Source of the DNA: Phoronis australis
Taxonomy: Eukaryota; Phoronida; Phoronidae
Length of the DNA stretch: 64,000 nt
Direction: 5' to 3'
NCBI GenBank assembly: GCA_002633005.1
Contig: NMRA01000024.1
Span: forward strand, 1,331,903 to 1,395,902
Below are positions 37,501-52,500 of this stretch, piece after piece. A program made the translations under genes and the position numbers. Positions within the stretch are counted from its first letter, which is position 1, and each line of letters opens with the position of its first letter. Below the pieces are notes generated by a model that searched no databases, had not been told where the DNA came from, and saw nothing but the letters and a program-made list of their open reading frames with translations.

Positions 37501-40500
37501 TCCAGCAGTGAATACGCACTACTAGAAACTTCGCACAACCCACCGGTCAGCAATTGCACTCCTCTCTCCCAGCAAAGTCTCAATAAGTCAAAATTATTCC
37601 CAGTGAATACTAAATTAGCCCATTCCCTTATCCTTCTTCCACTGAAGACCCACTCAGCCAGTCTCCCTTACCACCTCTTTCACAAGACTCACTTAAATAG
37701 TCAGACTTCCTTCTCCTATCTTCCACTGAAGTCCCACTTAGCCACTCTCCCTAGACTCTCACTTCCCCTCTCTTCTAGTAAAGACCCACTCAGCCAGTCT
37801 CCCTTCCCGCCTATTTCATTGAAGATCCACTTGGCTAGTTTCCCTTCCCCCTGTTCTAGCCCGCCAGTCTACCATTCCTCTGTTCCAACAAAGACTGTTA
37901 GTCAGCAATAACCCCATCTTCCAGTGAAGACCCACTTAAGTCATCACTCCTTCCCAGAGTTCCAGTGAATCAGTCAGCACACCCACCCTTCACTACGAAT
38001 GAAAACTCTGACACTTAGCATATCTTCTCTTCAGGTCTAACTCGGCCATCATAACCTCCCATGCTCATCTTCTAGTGAAGACTCACTTAGCCAACATTGC
38101 TAATCCTATCTCAATACTGAGAAGCCAACATTCGAGAATAAAAGAGCAGGATATCTGCATCTAGGCCATATATACTGCAAGGGCCAGTACACCATGACAA
38201 TGCTTTTGTTATACACGCCTCCAATGAAGACCCTTACTTAGCCATCCTTCCCTCTCCTCTCTCTATATAGACACTCATTTACCCAGAATTCCCTCCCCTT
38301 TATCTAAGTGAAGATTCATTTAGTCAGCACTCCCGTGCAAATCCCAAGTGAAGGATCCACTTAGCCATCAGTCCCTCACCTCTCTCCAAAAATCACTTAA
38401 TTATTTACTCAGCACCTCTCCCTCTTCCTCTCCAAGTGAAGACTCACCTAGCCAGCATACCATCTCCTCTCTCCATAAAGACTTAATTGTATACCCAGCA
38501 TCCCCCTCTTTCCAAGTGAAGACTCACCTAGCCAGCATACCATCTCCTCTCTCCATAAAGACTTAATTGTATACCCATCATCCCCCTCTTTCCAAGTGGA
38601 CTCACCTAGCCAGCATACCTTCTCCTCTCTCCATAAAGACTTAATTGTATACCCAGCATCCCCCTCTTTCCAAGTGGACTCACCTAGCCAGCATACCCTC
38701 TCCTCTCTCCTTCTCTCTCAGCGCCCTGATGATGCGCTTGTCCTGTAAGCCCAGCGACCCAAATGTACGGATGACCATGAGTCGAACGTACTCACTGGAG
38801 TCGAGTTCCAGCATCTCAATCAGTAAGCGGATGATCTTATCGCTCTTCACTCCCAGAGTTCCCTGAAATAATATTTGCGGAGATGTCAAGCTTACAGGGT
38901 ACTAAGCAGGAAAACAGGCACTCTTCCAAAGCATGCTCAGGAAATTGCCAACTTTTATAACGATTATGTTTATTTAAAGCCGCAATCAACCATGTTCTGT
39001 GTTAAAATGTTTGCTGTCAGGATTATTTGTCATTCCACAGCACTGTCAGTCTTATCCTTGGCTTGAACTGATACGACCATACAAGAAATAGCCAAGAATA
39101 ACCCAGAAAGCCATACTGCATTTGGTGACCAGTAAGTGCCACGACAAGTAACTTACAGGGCCAGGGGTGAAGCAATAACAGTCAATCACTTTTTCTAGGG
39201 ACTATAAATCATTTTTGATTTAAGAAAAGAACGAGATCAACTTTTTAACTATTAAATAAGTGGATTTTTGACAATGAGAATTAAGGTACCTTGAAATATG
39301 TGTTTGGAATATAACATTCAACATGCAAAACCATACAAGCCTTGATGGCTAAAGAAATATAATGCCATAAGCCTACAATTGTGGTCCAGCAAACAAAAGA
39401 GTAGCGAAGAAACTCAACAATGAAGCATTCAGGTGACTTCTATTAAAATGCAAATTCACCTTGTGAATGCCAAAAGCAATCACGTAAGTTTATGCAAACA
39501 ACATTTCCAGCCTCTATCAATAACATCCCCCAGCAAGTGTTCAAATAGGCTTAAATGAGATAACCATTATGATAGTACAATAACTATCTTCTTCGTTGTC
39601 ACAGTAAAACAGTCAACTGCTCAACCACCATTTCAACCTTTCTGCATTTAACCTGACAATAAAGCTAAAGTCTGTGGCACTAGAACCTCATCTGAAATTG
39701 CAAGCCTCTTATTTTCTCCTCGGGCAATTGAACTCACTGTTATACATTACTTTACTGCAGACATTGAGTTAGCGTTAAAGATAATAATGTTTGCAAAACA
39801 TGCATGCTCATGTTAAAGTCTCATACACCAACATCTTTTCATAAAGTGGAATCTTGCTTTTAATACGTTAAGCTAGTGTTCCAAATTACACATGCTAAAA
39901 CCATGGACCAAATGGCATTCATTGAATTCCTCGAGTCCAATAGTTGGAAACAAAGAAATATTTATGAGCAAATTTATACAAAAGTGTTTTGACGTAGAAC
40001 AACTACAATAGTTGGATGAAATATCATCTCTCGAGAAATTAGATTCCAATAAACTATTTAAAAACAGACTCATTCCAGAAGAATATGCCAGATGTCTCCA
40101 AACAAAATATTTATTTTCAGCTCTTGCACGCTTAAGTGTTCAAATTACTGAAAATGGAAAACGGGCAGACACTTAGGTATGTAGCAACAGATCAACCTTT
40201 GGGCTCTGTATAGTTACACAACACAGGATGAAACACGCGTTTTAATAGTGTTCAGCAGAAAGTGAAGGCCTCAAGAGAAATATTTGTCGTAATATTAAAA
40301 ACTTCAGTGTCAACCTGCACTTATTTGATGAACACCTGCAACTTTTGGAGCTTAGATGGTTTCATTCACCAGCTTTTTACTATAAATAATTATTTTAATT
40401 CCTTGTATTATGTCACATCACATGCACAGACCGACAATTCTCGAAAATTCTCACTGGACAAAAGTCACGTTGTCTGGGACCTATTCTCACAGTCCTTTCA

Positions 40501-43500
40501 CGCGTCAATCATTTTGGGCTTGGAGGGGGTACGTAATCCACGAAGTGCCTTACAATTTTGCAAAGGGTTGTAAATCATGAGTGTCTTTCACATGCAACAG
40601 ACCTCTTGAAATTAACATACAAGGTCATTGAAAGCAATTCTTTCTGAGCCCTGCTCTTAGACATTACCATACTGTCCCAAATAGACTTTGTACATAAACA
40701 AAACTTAACAAAGGGTTAAAGTCTTGGCTGAGAAGGTAACCATTTTATTACCCGATGTACATTCTGAAAAGCTGAGCCCAGAATGATTACGCCCTTGTAT
40801 TTGCCACATTGTGTCTAGTATGGGACATAAGCCGAATTACTGACATAAACTTAAATAAATTCACAGCCACTAACTAATAATTTACTTGAGTAAACATTAA
40901 AAGCTCTTTTAATTTGACAAATATGAAAACTCATCTGGAGCTGGCAAATGTGGCAGTTTCTTTGATTTCGCAAACGACTGTACTCAATGGAAAGAGCAAC
41001 ATGTTAAGCATGGAATTCTTCTCTGGGTTTGGTTGGCTCAGGGTACAAACTGCATAACCTAAATGCCCAACTGTACTGAAACATTGCTTCTACCTATATC
41101 TTAATAGTTTCCCACTGGATGTATACGAATTTATTGCAAACAAACTTAGATTATGTTTTTGAAGCATCAATACTGGTGCAGAAATAACAAAGTTGCAATT
41201 TGTGTTCACTTTAAATCTGAGTCCTCCTGCGCACTCTCCACAACAATATGGCTAGCGAACAATGAACCTGAATCTACTAACAACATAATTGATATGGTCT
41301 GAGCTGAATCCAGGCATAGCCTTATGTCTGGTGGAGATACACGTTTCACGCCCACTTTGAGTTTCAATATTTCACCTCATGACATAGACGTGTTTTTTAC
41401 ACATTTCATACGTGAATTTTGTTTCATGATTACTAATAAAAGCTCTTGTACTTCGCCAATGGACTTGAACAAAAATTGCTGTCGTCAAGAAGCCTCTTTA
41501 TAAGAACTGCTGATTCAATATCCCTTTGTATGTAAAAGAATAAGTGTCACAGAAACGATGACTTCAGGGCAAAAAAAAAACGCTGGCTTAAATAAATTGA
41601 TATTTCATGACTAAAATTAGGATCATTTTTCACTCAAAAAATCAGATAAAAATTTTCCACAATAGATGTGTTAATCATGCTTTGTATCTACCGATAAATT
41701 GCAAAAATTACTAAAAATTTTCGGCTTCTCAGACTAGGGATAATCTCATCACAAGCAGACAGCCAATTATTGTTGACTATGAGCAATCTCTGTTGTATTC
41801 CTTAATCCCCAAACAAAAGTAAGTTCTTCTTCAAAGCTGTGGCACTATGCTAACTGGCTATTATGATTCTGACCAATCAGAGCCATTCACACTTGACAGT
41901 AAGGAAATGTACTAGGATGACCTTTTCAGCTTATGGGAACATTTGAGTGCAGATTACAAATAAGGGTTGAATGACTGGACATTTCCAATGGCCACTGGGC
42001 TTTATGTTGCAAGGAATTAGTAAGCCATATGGAAGTGATTAGGATTAATCCTAGGTTAAGTATAGGACAATATCCCCATGTCTGTGTGTTCAGTTAAAAG
42101 TCTATTAAACAAAAGAATTGAAATTATTGGAGAGCAGTGCATAAGACATAGCACCTGAAAGTTTAAGGTGACTTCAATCAGTCATTTCTGAGATATTATA
42201 CTACAAAGTTACCCAAATATGGACATTTTTCTAGGTTCCTACATAATCATAATTCAAGAGGAGGCCGTGTGGGCTAGTGGGATAATTGTACGTTTCCTTT
42301 ACTCAAGGAAGTGAGGCAAACTGCTAGATCCTTTAGTCAGGTCTCTACGTCCTTAAGTCGAATTTAACAATAAAGCATAAAATGGTACCAGGTGATCAGT
42401 GCAATGGGTCCATCTGAGCGGCCTGCGGACGTCTGCTACAACGTGTACCAGACTACCTGCAATTCATAATTAAGATATGATATACAAGGGATGTCCACCT
42501 ACACAAAGTCATATAACGAACGTTCATGCTCACGCGTAGACGCTTGAATGACCTATAGGGACTCCTACAGTATATAGCGTGCAAATCACAACTCATCACT
42601 CAACAATCTCACAGACTACTTACCAGAGAAATAACAGCATGAGCTCGGCTGTCTTCATTCTGGTCGTCAAGACGCCTACAAGAAAATGAAACCTACTCGG
42701 TGAATCTGAAGTGTCACTGTCACTCGTAGTCAAACAGATGGCATGTTTTTCTGTGAAGTCATTTTGAAAATAGTATATAGTAGCTAGAAAAACTAATTAG
42801 GACTTTATTTACTTCAAGAACTGTCTCACTTGTTGATGCAGATTAAAGCCTATCTTCAACGGTAACACCTGAAAATTTGGTTCCTACAGTATGTTAAGAG
42901 CATCCCTCTGAGTTCACTAGTGCTATAAATTGTCAAACGTAACAAACTGTTAGGCGTATTAGCTTGCTTTTGTCTACATCACCGCGAGAATCACCTTTTA
43001 AGCTGCAAATAACACCCCCACAAAATGGTGCTCTATTCAGACCCCCATTCAATACAACCTTTTGTTGTTTGTGCTGGGATCTCACGGTGACGCAACATGG
43101 CACGAAAAGGCAGCTTCACTTTTCATTTGATAGGCTTACATTTGCGTGATTGAACTCACGTTTTCTTATTTTGCTAGGACTATCTGGTTAGCCAAATACA
43201 TCTAAAATAACAAAATTCCGTTGAAGTTAGGCTTTAAGTTGCAGCATACTGCTGGACTTAAAATAAAAAATCCCATCTCTCCAAGATACATAATATCCAA
43301 AAATCAGGTAGTATTTTCTAGGATTATATTTTGAATAAATTTTGATCCAAGAAATCTAGAAAAGCAACTACACCTCATTTCCACAAAAGTCTAGACAGAG
43401 GTTTTCTGTACAGCCTCGCTTGTTTTCAATCAAACCACAGACTAATAGCAAAGTCACGCAGCCAGACAAGGTTATTTCAAAGACGTCAAGATTATGAAAA

Positions 43501-46500
43501 ACCTTATTGACAAGTTTGCGCTGTCATATAGCCAAATATCTACAAAACTAAAGATTTCAACTCCGAATAGTAAAAAAATTAAAAGTAGTAAGAAAAATTA
43601 CTATTTTTTAAATTTGAACTTTCACCAATGAATACAATATAATTTAGGTCATGTGACCATGTCTATTTGGTAAAATTCAGCAAAAAAGAAAGGTCCGTTG
43701 ACATAAAAAAACAGTAGGCCTATCCATAACATGATCAAATTTTATTTGATATAAATGTTCAATGTGAGATCTCAAAAACATTGTAACTTGCAGTTTTCTA
43801 AACTATCATTTTGTTTCTTGTTTATGCAATTTTAACTTTTTTTATGATAGTCACAAAAGTGCTATAGCTCCTAATTAAAAGTAGTAAGAAAAATGACTAT
43901 TTTTTAAATTTGAACTTTCACCAATGAATACAATATAATTTAGGTCATGTGACCATGTCTATTTGGTAAAATTCAGCAAAAAAGAAAGGTCCGTTGACAT
44001 CAAAAAACAGTAGGCCTATCCATAACATGATCAAATTTTATTTGATATAAATGTTCAATGTGAGATCTCAAAAACACTGTAACTTGCAGTTTTCTAAACT
44101 ATCATTTTGTTTCTTGTTTATGATATTTTAACTTTTTTTATGATAGTCATAAAAGTGCTATAGCTCCTAATGCAATAGTGGAACATTTTAAACATTATTC
44201 CGAATAGCATGTTGGAGAACAATACGTAAAGCATAGTATCTTAAAGTTTCAAATAAATCCAATCAGCCATTTTTGAGACACGAAGTTCCAACATTTGCCA
44301 ACTTAAAGTTATTCTCACGTGAATCAGTGTATGTATTTTCTGTGCGAATATCTTGAGTCAGAGTATCCCAGTTCCCACATTTAAAGTGAGATTCCATGAT
44401 GCATAAATACCAGGCTCACAACTAACGTGACTATTGTGTTAGGACATGAAACTATTGCAATGGCAGGTCTTAGATTTGTTTTCATTGCAACTGTTACAAT
44501 TAATTCAGTCCTTGAAATGAGGCAAGGTAACTTTTAAATTAATTTCTAGTACTTAAAAAGATATGCTATATGGTATTTTGTTTCATTAATTAATCACCCT
44601 AAAACCTGGGTTTTGTTTTAGTTTTGAGTTGCAGATTTTGGCTTCCAAAATCCCGCACAATCTTGCTTTAACAAATCTTAATAAGCCTTCCATGCAGCAA
44701 AGAATACTTATTGTAAATGGCCGCATGTCATGTAATTACATACAGCAGGTGAAAACTGCAACAAAAATATTAAGACTCACTTGACAACTTGTTCACAAGC
44801 TTTGTGGAAGAGATTCAAAGAATGTATTGTCTGTGCCACTTCAATGCGAACTTCCTGAAAATAATAAGAAGACAATAGTGCAAATAGTTAATATTGACAG
44901 TAATTCTAGTGCCCTAACAGTTAATTGCAAAGTCTAGTACTCTAATCACTAGAGCAAACACAGTTATCTTGTTCTATTGATCTTGTAAAGATGTGAGAAC
45001 AGTCTACTTCCTTACTAAACAATTAAAGTGTTCATGGAAAACAATAGCTTCATGATGAGATTTTCTTCAGATACAGTCTGTTAACCAAGAGCCTTCTGAA
45101 AGTCCAGACTGCCTATTGAAACTGCCAATCGCATCATATGTGGAGATTCCTGAATTAATGAAGTGGAACGTGATCAGCAGTCAACAAGTTCAGTGAATAA
45201 TTCACCAATATTTAAAAATTGAGTGTTACTCTTTCTTGCTGCAAAACAACGTGATAGTTATTGAAATTTTAGGTTTAAAGATTTAGTAAATGAAGCCTGA
45301 GTTGTGAAGTGATTCCAATAGGAATGTGTTCGAAAGGTGTAGCAGAAGAATTTTACCAACAGAAGCATTTTCCTGTAAAGTCGCGTGATTTTCGGATGGC
45401 CCGCCATTTTCGACCAAGAATAGATATTTCCGAAATGAGTTTTTCATAGTCCACGAAATTCGTACAAGGTCAAAAAATGTTTTTCAACGATCCTCAAATT
45501 TCGGACAATGTCATAAACGTCGGATTTTTGTCCCGCGACTTTCGGACAAGGAAAATTTTTAGAAACGGTAATTTGGGATCGACGCAACTCCCCTGTCACT
45601 AAGGCGTTCAACAGATGATTACTACTATATACGGCTTCAGTCCGAGAATCGGTATAACGGGTTTGTAATTTTTACCTTGTCCTGACGATGTAGTCACGAC
45701 CGTTACTCGATTGCCTTGCGTTTAGCTTGTGTTTGGCGCTTTAGCTATGAAAAGAATCACCGAGTTCCGCATGACGAAAAATTTCTGATGAAAATACAAA
45801 TAGGAAATACACCGAAGGCTGCAACTTTTCGTTGTAGCGTAACATGTGCTCTGGTTTAATTAGGCCGTGCTGTTCGACTTCCGACTGTGACATTGAACTT
45901 GCACGCCTGACATCAACTTGCGTGTTTACGAAACGTTTTTATTTTTAAAACGTCCTGGCCTTCAGTAGCTGTCTTGGGAAATGCAAGAATCTAGCCAAAA
46001 TCACGCTTTCAATTAAAAAACACAAAACATCACTTCTTTTCATGAATTCTTGCTTTTTATCGAAGTTCTAGCGTTACGAGCTTTACCCCAGTTGTAAACC
46101 TAAAAAAGATTTAACCCAATTTTGCTTGCTCATCCACTGGTCTGTGTACTTGTGGTCTTGTTAATTCACACCCTGTACCGTCTGAGGTACAACACCTGGA
46201 ACTCCATGGTGTCCCGAGATTAAGTTGAATCCCGACAAGGACACCGGGACCCTGTGGTACTCTCTGTCTGCGGCGACTAAGAAAATCCTCCACCAATCAT
46301 TTCTAAAAATGACAAGTCAGTTGAATCAGATTTGGTAGTCGTTGCTTCGTGTGGTCCTAGGGGTAGGCTAACAAGAATACAGGACCTGGAGTCCGATGCA
46401 ACGGGCTTGGAACCTGATAGGTGTTTCCGACCCGGAGTTCCATATCTACTTTCCACAGGACCTTGTCTTCTTGTCCATGTTACCGCCTTTAGTTGATAGT

Positions 46501-49500
46501 TTTGAGACAAAAAAGAAACGTGATCTTAAACTACAGACCATGTTTTTTGTATTACTTAATGTAGTTTTAGAGGCATTTCAGCTGTAAGTGTGTTTAATTG
46601 TGTTGACTGTTACATTGCTAATTATTATTGTTCTATTTTTACCCGAGGTGATGCCTTACTTGCAGCAAGGGTAAATAATTTTGAGAAGTATTACCAGCGA
46701 TTTCCGTATATAAGTTGGGGAAACCAAACGTCTTATGTAAAAATACACCAGGGCCTATACTCAGCAATGCCGAATACACGAACACAGTATAAATACTGTA
46801 GCTCACCCTAATTATATCCTAGTGGGAATAGCATTATTTTTAGATTTCAAGCATGCATTTTTATTCTCAGATATGCATCCCAGGTATATTTTAGGGAAAA
46901 ATTTAAGATACGCAAATTGGCCATATATTCTCCTGGACTTATATACGGAAATCTACGGTGGATCTTCTTAAACCTGTCAACCATGAAAATTTCATTGAGA
47001 CAGTTTTGTTCTACTAACATGTTCAACTAACATTCCGTTCATGCAAGTCGGTCAGTACGTTCGCATTTAAGGCGTTATTGCAACAGGTAAGTGTTGTTTT
47101 GATTTTTGTTTGGTGTTTCCATATTTTATTTTGTTATGTATTCCTGTCTTCAGATAGTCACTGTTATTCTTCAACAACATTTCTGTACTTATAATGAGAC
47201 TTCAGTAAACTCGCGACTGTTCATACTTTAAATGTTAGCAGAAGTGTGTAATGTCCATCAGCAGAGACCTGTGGGAAGAACTATTTTCCGTAACTGTAGC
47301 AAATATATGACGAAATGAAATGAAAACGGTCGACATAGATGAATTGTAATTGGTTAAATATACATTAAGAAAGAAAATTAAGTATATAAATAGTAGAATG
47401 GTACTTGAATTGCCTGGTTTACGTCCTTCATGAGTTCACCTGTCCCAAATTGAGTGCTTTCGTTTTTCTTTTCAGGTCGTCACTAGTCGATTCTTCTAAC
47501 AGTCGTGATCTGCCCAGTATCCTATTGTATCAACGTGCGCAACAACGGTCTTGGCAGGGGGTTGCACCTAGTAGACTCCCTTAGAATTAGTGGCGCAAAA
47601 TCGACATTGGTGTGCAACAGGAGGCCGAGGGGGGGGGGGGCGGCATAAATTAGTAGTGACTGACGGAGACTGAGCTGCGCGAAATTGGTGACGACCGTGG
47701 ACGGCGCTAAACTGGTGACGACCAGAAGAAACGGCCCTGTTATCTTCCACGCAGATTACCAGAAAATGTTAACGATTATCAGTTTCATTTCATCCACAAA
47801 AAGATTTCACAAGTCAGAGTTTTCACTGTGGTTAAAAACGTAAGCGAACCCAGATGTGTTAGGTCACCTCAGTTGCATGAAGACGCGCCAGTGTATCACT
47901 GAGTTAACATCGGGCGTTTCAAAGGCTGTGGATGAGAAAGGTTTTAATTGTAAAAAAAAAAAGGTTGGGTGAATTTGATGTTGGTAGCATTTGAAATTGC
48001 ATTTGCTTTCTAGACAACGCCCTTATATATACAATATGTTAGTTAATCGTGTCTTCAGCCGCGCAGCACTGTACTAGTCGACGCATTCCCATCGTTTGCC
48101 GCAGTAGGCCTAAACATGTAGAACGACAGCGCTTCTTCAACAATTCAGACGACTACCAGGACGACAAATGGGGATCACAAGTCGATGAGAAACTACTCGT
48201 TTTATTATCATGATTGTCTTTGTTATCTATTTTGGGTAATTGTTCAATCGAAGTTTTCATGTTGAAACTGAGCTTTCAGTTAATATGGAAATAAATGTGT
48301 CAGAGTTAACTTGCGTTTCGGTTTGTAACCAGCAGACAATGCATGGATACGTTTAACAAACATAAATATATGCTATGTTCTTGTCATTGTTCGTCACTTT
48401 CTTCATTGAACTCGTTCCCACATCCATTACTGTTACGTTTAATGCAAAATTCGTTAAAATTGAGAAAGCGCATGTTTTGATGGTCGGGAACCCTCTTTGT
48501 GCGCCGAATACGCAATTCCAGCATTTTATTGGGAAACCATGCGTTCACAGCGCAAACTCGACATTTTTGTTATTGAGAAAACGCATTTTTACAAAAGAGA
48601 ATCGGTTGTCTGTAACGTTTCATGTGCGTCAACAACGCAAACCAGACCCACTCATTGAAAAGCCCATATTTGTCACCAGGAAGACTCTTCACAACGCAGC
48701 CCGATATTTCAAGTGAGATATCGCAGTTTTGAAAAGATTCCGTCACTTACCGAGAACGGTTTTTGAGCATCGGCAATGCAAGCCGAATATTTCATATTGA
48801 GAAAGCACATCTTTGAAAAGAAGAACCAACACTAGTTGGGAACGGTCTTTGTGCATCGACGGCGCACATTTCTTATTGGGAAAGGCAGATTTTCAAAAAT
48901 TAATTGCTCAGACCATTTGAGTCTCATTTACCTGCAATTGTACTGCTATCAAATGACTGAGCCAGCAATGTTGATACTACAACCGCTCATTGAAATAATG
49001 TACACCCACGAAATTCGGACACTAGCGGAAACCCAAATTTGGAGGTCCGCCAAATTCGGACACCACAAAATGATATTTCGCGAGATTCGTCCAAGAATGA
49101 ATTTTTTCTATTGGAATTAATTTTCAGTGTCCGAAAATCACGCGACTTTACCGTAGTACACATAAATGATGAGGATGTTTGTGTAGAACTAATAACTACT
49201 TACATGCATACAGGTTGCATCAAAATACTGTACTTCCTAATTGCCGCGTGCCAATAACTAATCACAGGTTGCATCAAAAGTACTCATTTTCAGTCATATG
49301 GAGCCAGCAATCAATTACATGCAAACATTTTTTCTTCAAAAATAGCTGTACTTTCCATTCATAAAGTGCCAGCAATTAATTACAAGTTGCATCAAAAGTA
49401 CTCATTTTTCAATCATGTATTTCCACCAACCAATTGCATTCAAAACTCCTTTCCAGTTGTGCAGGAAAGAGTCATAAGAACTTTACTTAGTCTGGCAATT

Positions 49501-52500
49501 ACTTTGGTCATGACACTTCCTCAGTCCCCAAAGGCACTTGCACGGGAGCAAGTTGATCTGGCACAACTAAAGAAGTTCGTGTCAAAGCCCATCTAAACAC
49601 AGCCTGCACTTACCTTATTAGGGTCATCCCAAAGTCTCTTCACCAGCAAGTCAAATACTTTCTCGGCATTTTTCTCTGTGCACACAAACCTTGGACCTGG
49701 AGAACAATTCATTAGGCATAGAAATACAATGAAATGGAAACCTATCTCAATAAACGCACTAATTGCTGCGCTTTCTTTGATTCTTACACATTCTTACAAT
49801 TCCATGGCCACTTCCAGCCTCATCCCCAAGCCTCAAGCTGGCGCTAATCGGCCATTTGAGGCTTGATTATGGAAAATGAAATGTGTCAGAATTCTGACAC
49901 AATTTTTACGGAAATCGCCGGAATATCGTGAGTAATATAAAGTTATATCACCTTTGGCGTTTTCTGCAATATAATATAAAAATGAAGACTAATGGTATAT
50001 TGCAGCAAATGAGGTTTAAATTCTTGCAAAAAAGTTGTATGTCGATTCGAAAACAGATTAATTTCTATGGTCATACTATTAATAAAAAGAATTGAGAATA
50101 AGTACGCCAACAACCTTTAATGCATAAAAATGATGCCTTCTGCTTCACGAACGGCAGCAACAATGCCAGTAAAAATAATTTTTAAAAATCTGCCTTCATT
50201 TTAATGACATCAAGGCAGTGGCCAATCATTGCACAGAAGGTATTTCTCATAACCAAGCCTCAAATGGCTAAATAGATCAGTCCCATCTTGAGGCTTGGCG
50301 ACGAAGCTGGAACACTTCATGCTGAAAGGTAGGATGCCTCCCTTATCATTCTGGGCTCCCCTATTCAGAGACAATAGGAGGTAATATAAAACCATTCCTA
50401 AAACTTTGTTCAGTTACACAGTCCAACTGAGAGAGTTGTATGACTAACAGCAGGGTTCGTAAAGAAAGCCTTTTGAAAATGTCAATGCACGTCAATTTCA
50501 AAAGGCCTGCTGTGTGTGAAAGACACCCATGAATTACAACCATCGGCAAATTTTTAAGCCACCATGCCGACTAGTTACCCCATCCAAGCCCAAAATGGTT
50601 CAACCAACTCAAGTTACAAATGAGTTCTGCCAAACTATTGGTTGGTGACACTCTGATTCTGTCATTTTTTTTTTAAATTGTTTGTTAAATTGTCAATTCA
50701 TAAAAATTCAAAATTCATTTTTGAAGCATCAAAGTTGGTCCAGAAAAAATAAGTTAAAATTAATGTTTACATTACTTTTTGTTAATACATTGAGGACCCA
50801 TATTCACTGGCAATTAGACAACACATGCTCCTTGCACCCACACATTCCCTGGCTATTAGTCAACACATGGCTTTTGCAATCATATTTACAAGCTATGAGA
50901 CAACACATAACCACTGCCATTATCTTTGTCCAGCTGTTTATTTTACTAAAAAGCCTGCCAATGACACAAGGTTGAGACATTTTGAAAGCCTAGATTTCTG
51001 CTAATAAATGTACAGTCTCAGTGGCTTAAATTTTGCATAAGCCAAATTAGCCATGATTACCGACACATCCCCAAGTATAAACAACTCCACAGTTTAAAAT
51101 TAGTTTTATTTTTAGGCCCTCAATTGCAGTCATTAGGAACAGGGTCCAGATTTACAGCTCCTTATACATGATTAGAGACATGAACATGGACTGAATGCTT
51201 CAGCTAAAAGCTCATATGGCATTATGAGGAATGCTGATCTAAGCCACTGATAAGCAGAGCAATTACTTCAACACCAATTCTTTGAAGCAAAGTATTAATG
51301 CATGGGAGATGATGCGCAAGATAGTAGAGAACGCCCACCCATTAACAATAGACCTGGGTTCTGTTTCATGAAATGTGAGAGGATGAGTGAGATGGAAATT
51401 TGGTCTGATGCCCCGAACTGCTAATTCTGAAAAATAATTAAATCTCATTTGAGCAGAAGTATAAAGTCTCTGTGTAGCGATTGTTAACTTACACCGGCAG
51501 ATACTGCTACCCTTTGTCATAACATGTGATCATTGTATATCATGANGCATAAGCCAAATTAGCCATGATTACCGACACATCCCCAAGTATAAACAACTCC
51601 ACAGTTTAGTTTTATTTTTAGGCCCTCAATTGCAGTCATTAGGAACAGGGTCCAGATTTACAGCTCCTTATACATGATTAGAGACATGAACATGGGCTGA
51701 ATGCTTCAGCTAAAAGCTCATATGGCATTATGAGGAATGCTGATCTAAGCCACTGATAAGCAGAGCAATTACTTCAACACCAATTCTTTGAAGCAAAGTA
51801 TTAATGCATGGGAGATGATGCGCAAGATAGCAGAGAACGCCCACCCATTAGCAATAGACCTGGGTTCTGTTTCATGAAATGTGAGAGGATGAGTGAGATG
51901 GAAATTTGGTCTGATGCCCCGAACTGCTAATTCTGAAAAATAATTAAATCTCATTTGAGCAGAAGTATAAAGTCTCTGTGTAGCGATTGTTAACTTACAC
52001 CGGCAGATACTGCTACCCTTTGTCATAACATGTGATCATTGTATATCATGAGGCATCTTGGGTAATAAAAGATCAGTTCTCTTTCCGCCATTGTTCTTTA
52101 CTTTTTCATGCAAAACTGCACACATTAATCGCGGGCCATTGTCAAAGTACACAACACTCTATATAGACATTGTCAAATAACTGCTGGTTACTGACAAGAC
52201 TGTGATGCGCTCATAACTGATTGGCTAATCCTTTATTCAGCAATTGTTAAATAGGAGCGAAAAACAAATTTATGAAGTCATATAATTTTTTTAAAACTTA
52301 AAAATCACTGTCATGAAACATACCCTAAATCGATATCCTTACTTGAAAATCTGCTCACTCTGTTTGGAGTTGAAATTAAACAGGAGATATTTCTGATGAG
52401 ACAAAATTCAATGACATCGGATTACTAGAAACTACTAACTGAAATATTCCATGATGGCACTTGTGTGTAACAGCAGAGGTTGACGGACATGTACTCCATC

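Noticed and set aside
37600-38700. CRISPR-like array
   Set aside because: The units are contiguous minisatellite copies with eroding identity and derive from an animal exon-intron junction.
48375-48716. 113-codon open frame on the plus strand
   Set aside because: It runs through a decayed tandem repeat inside a transposon-like element and has no recognisable domain.
51263-52026. Two near-identical 85-codon frames on the minus strand
   Set aside because: Their similarity comes from the 512-bp duplication, not from protein conservation; no domain or splice support.
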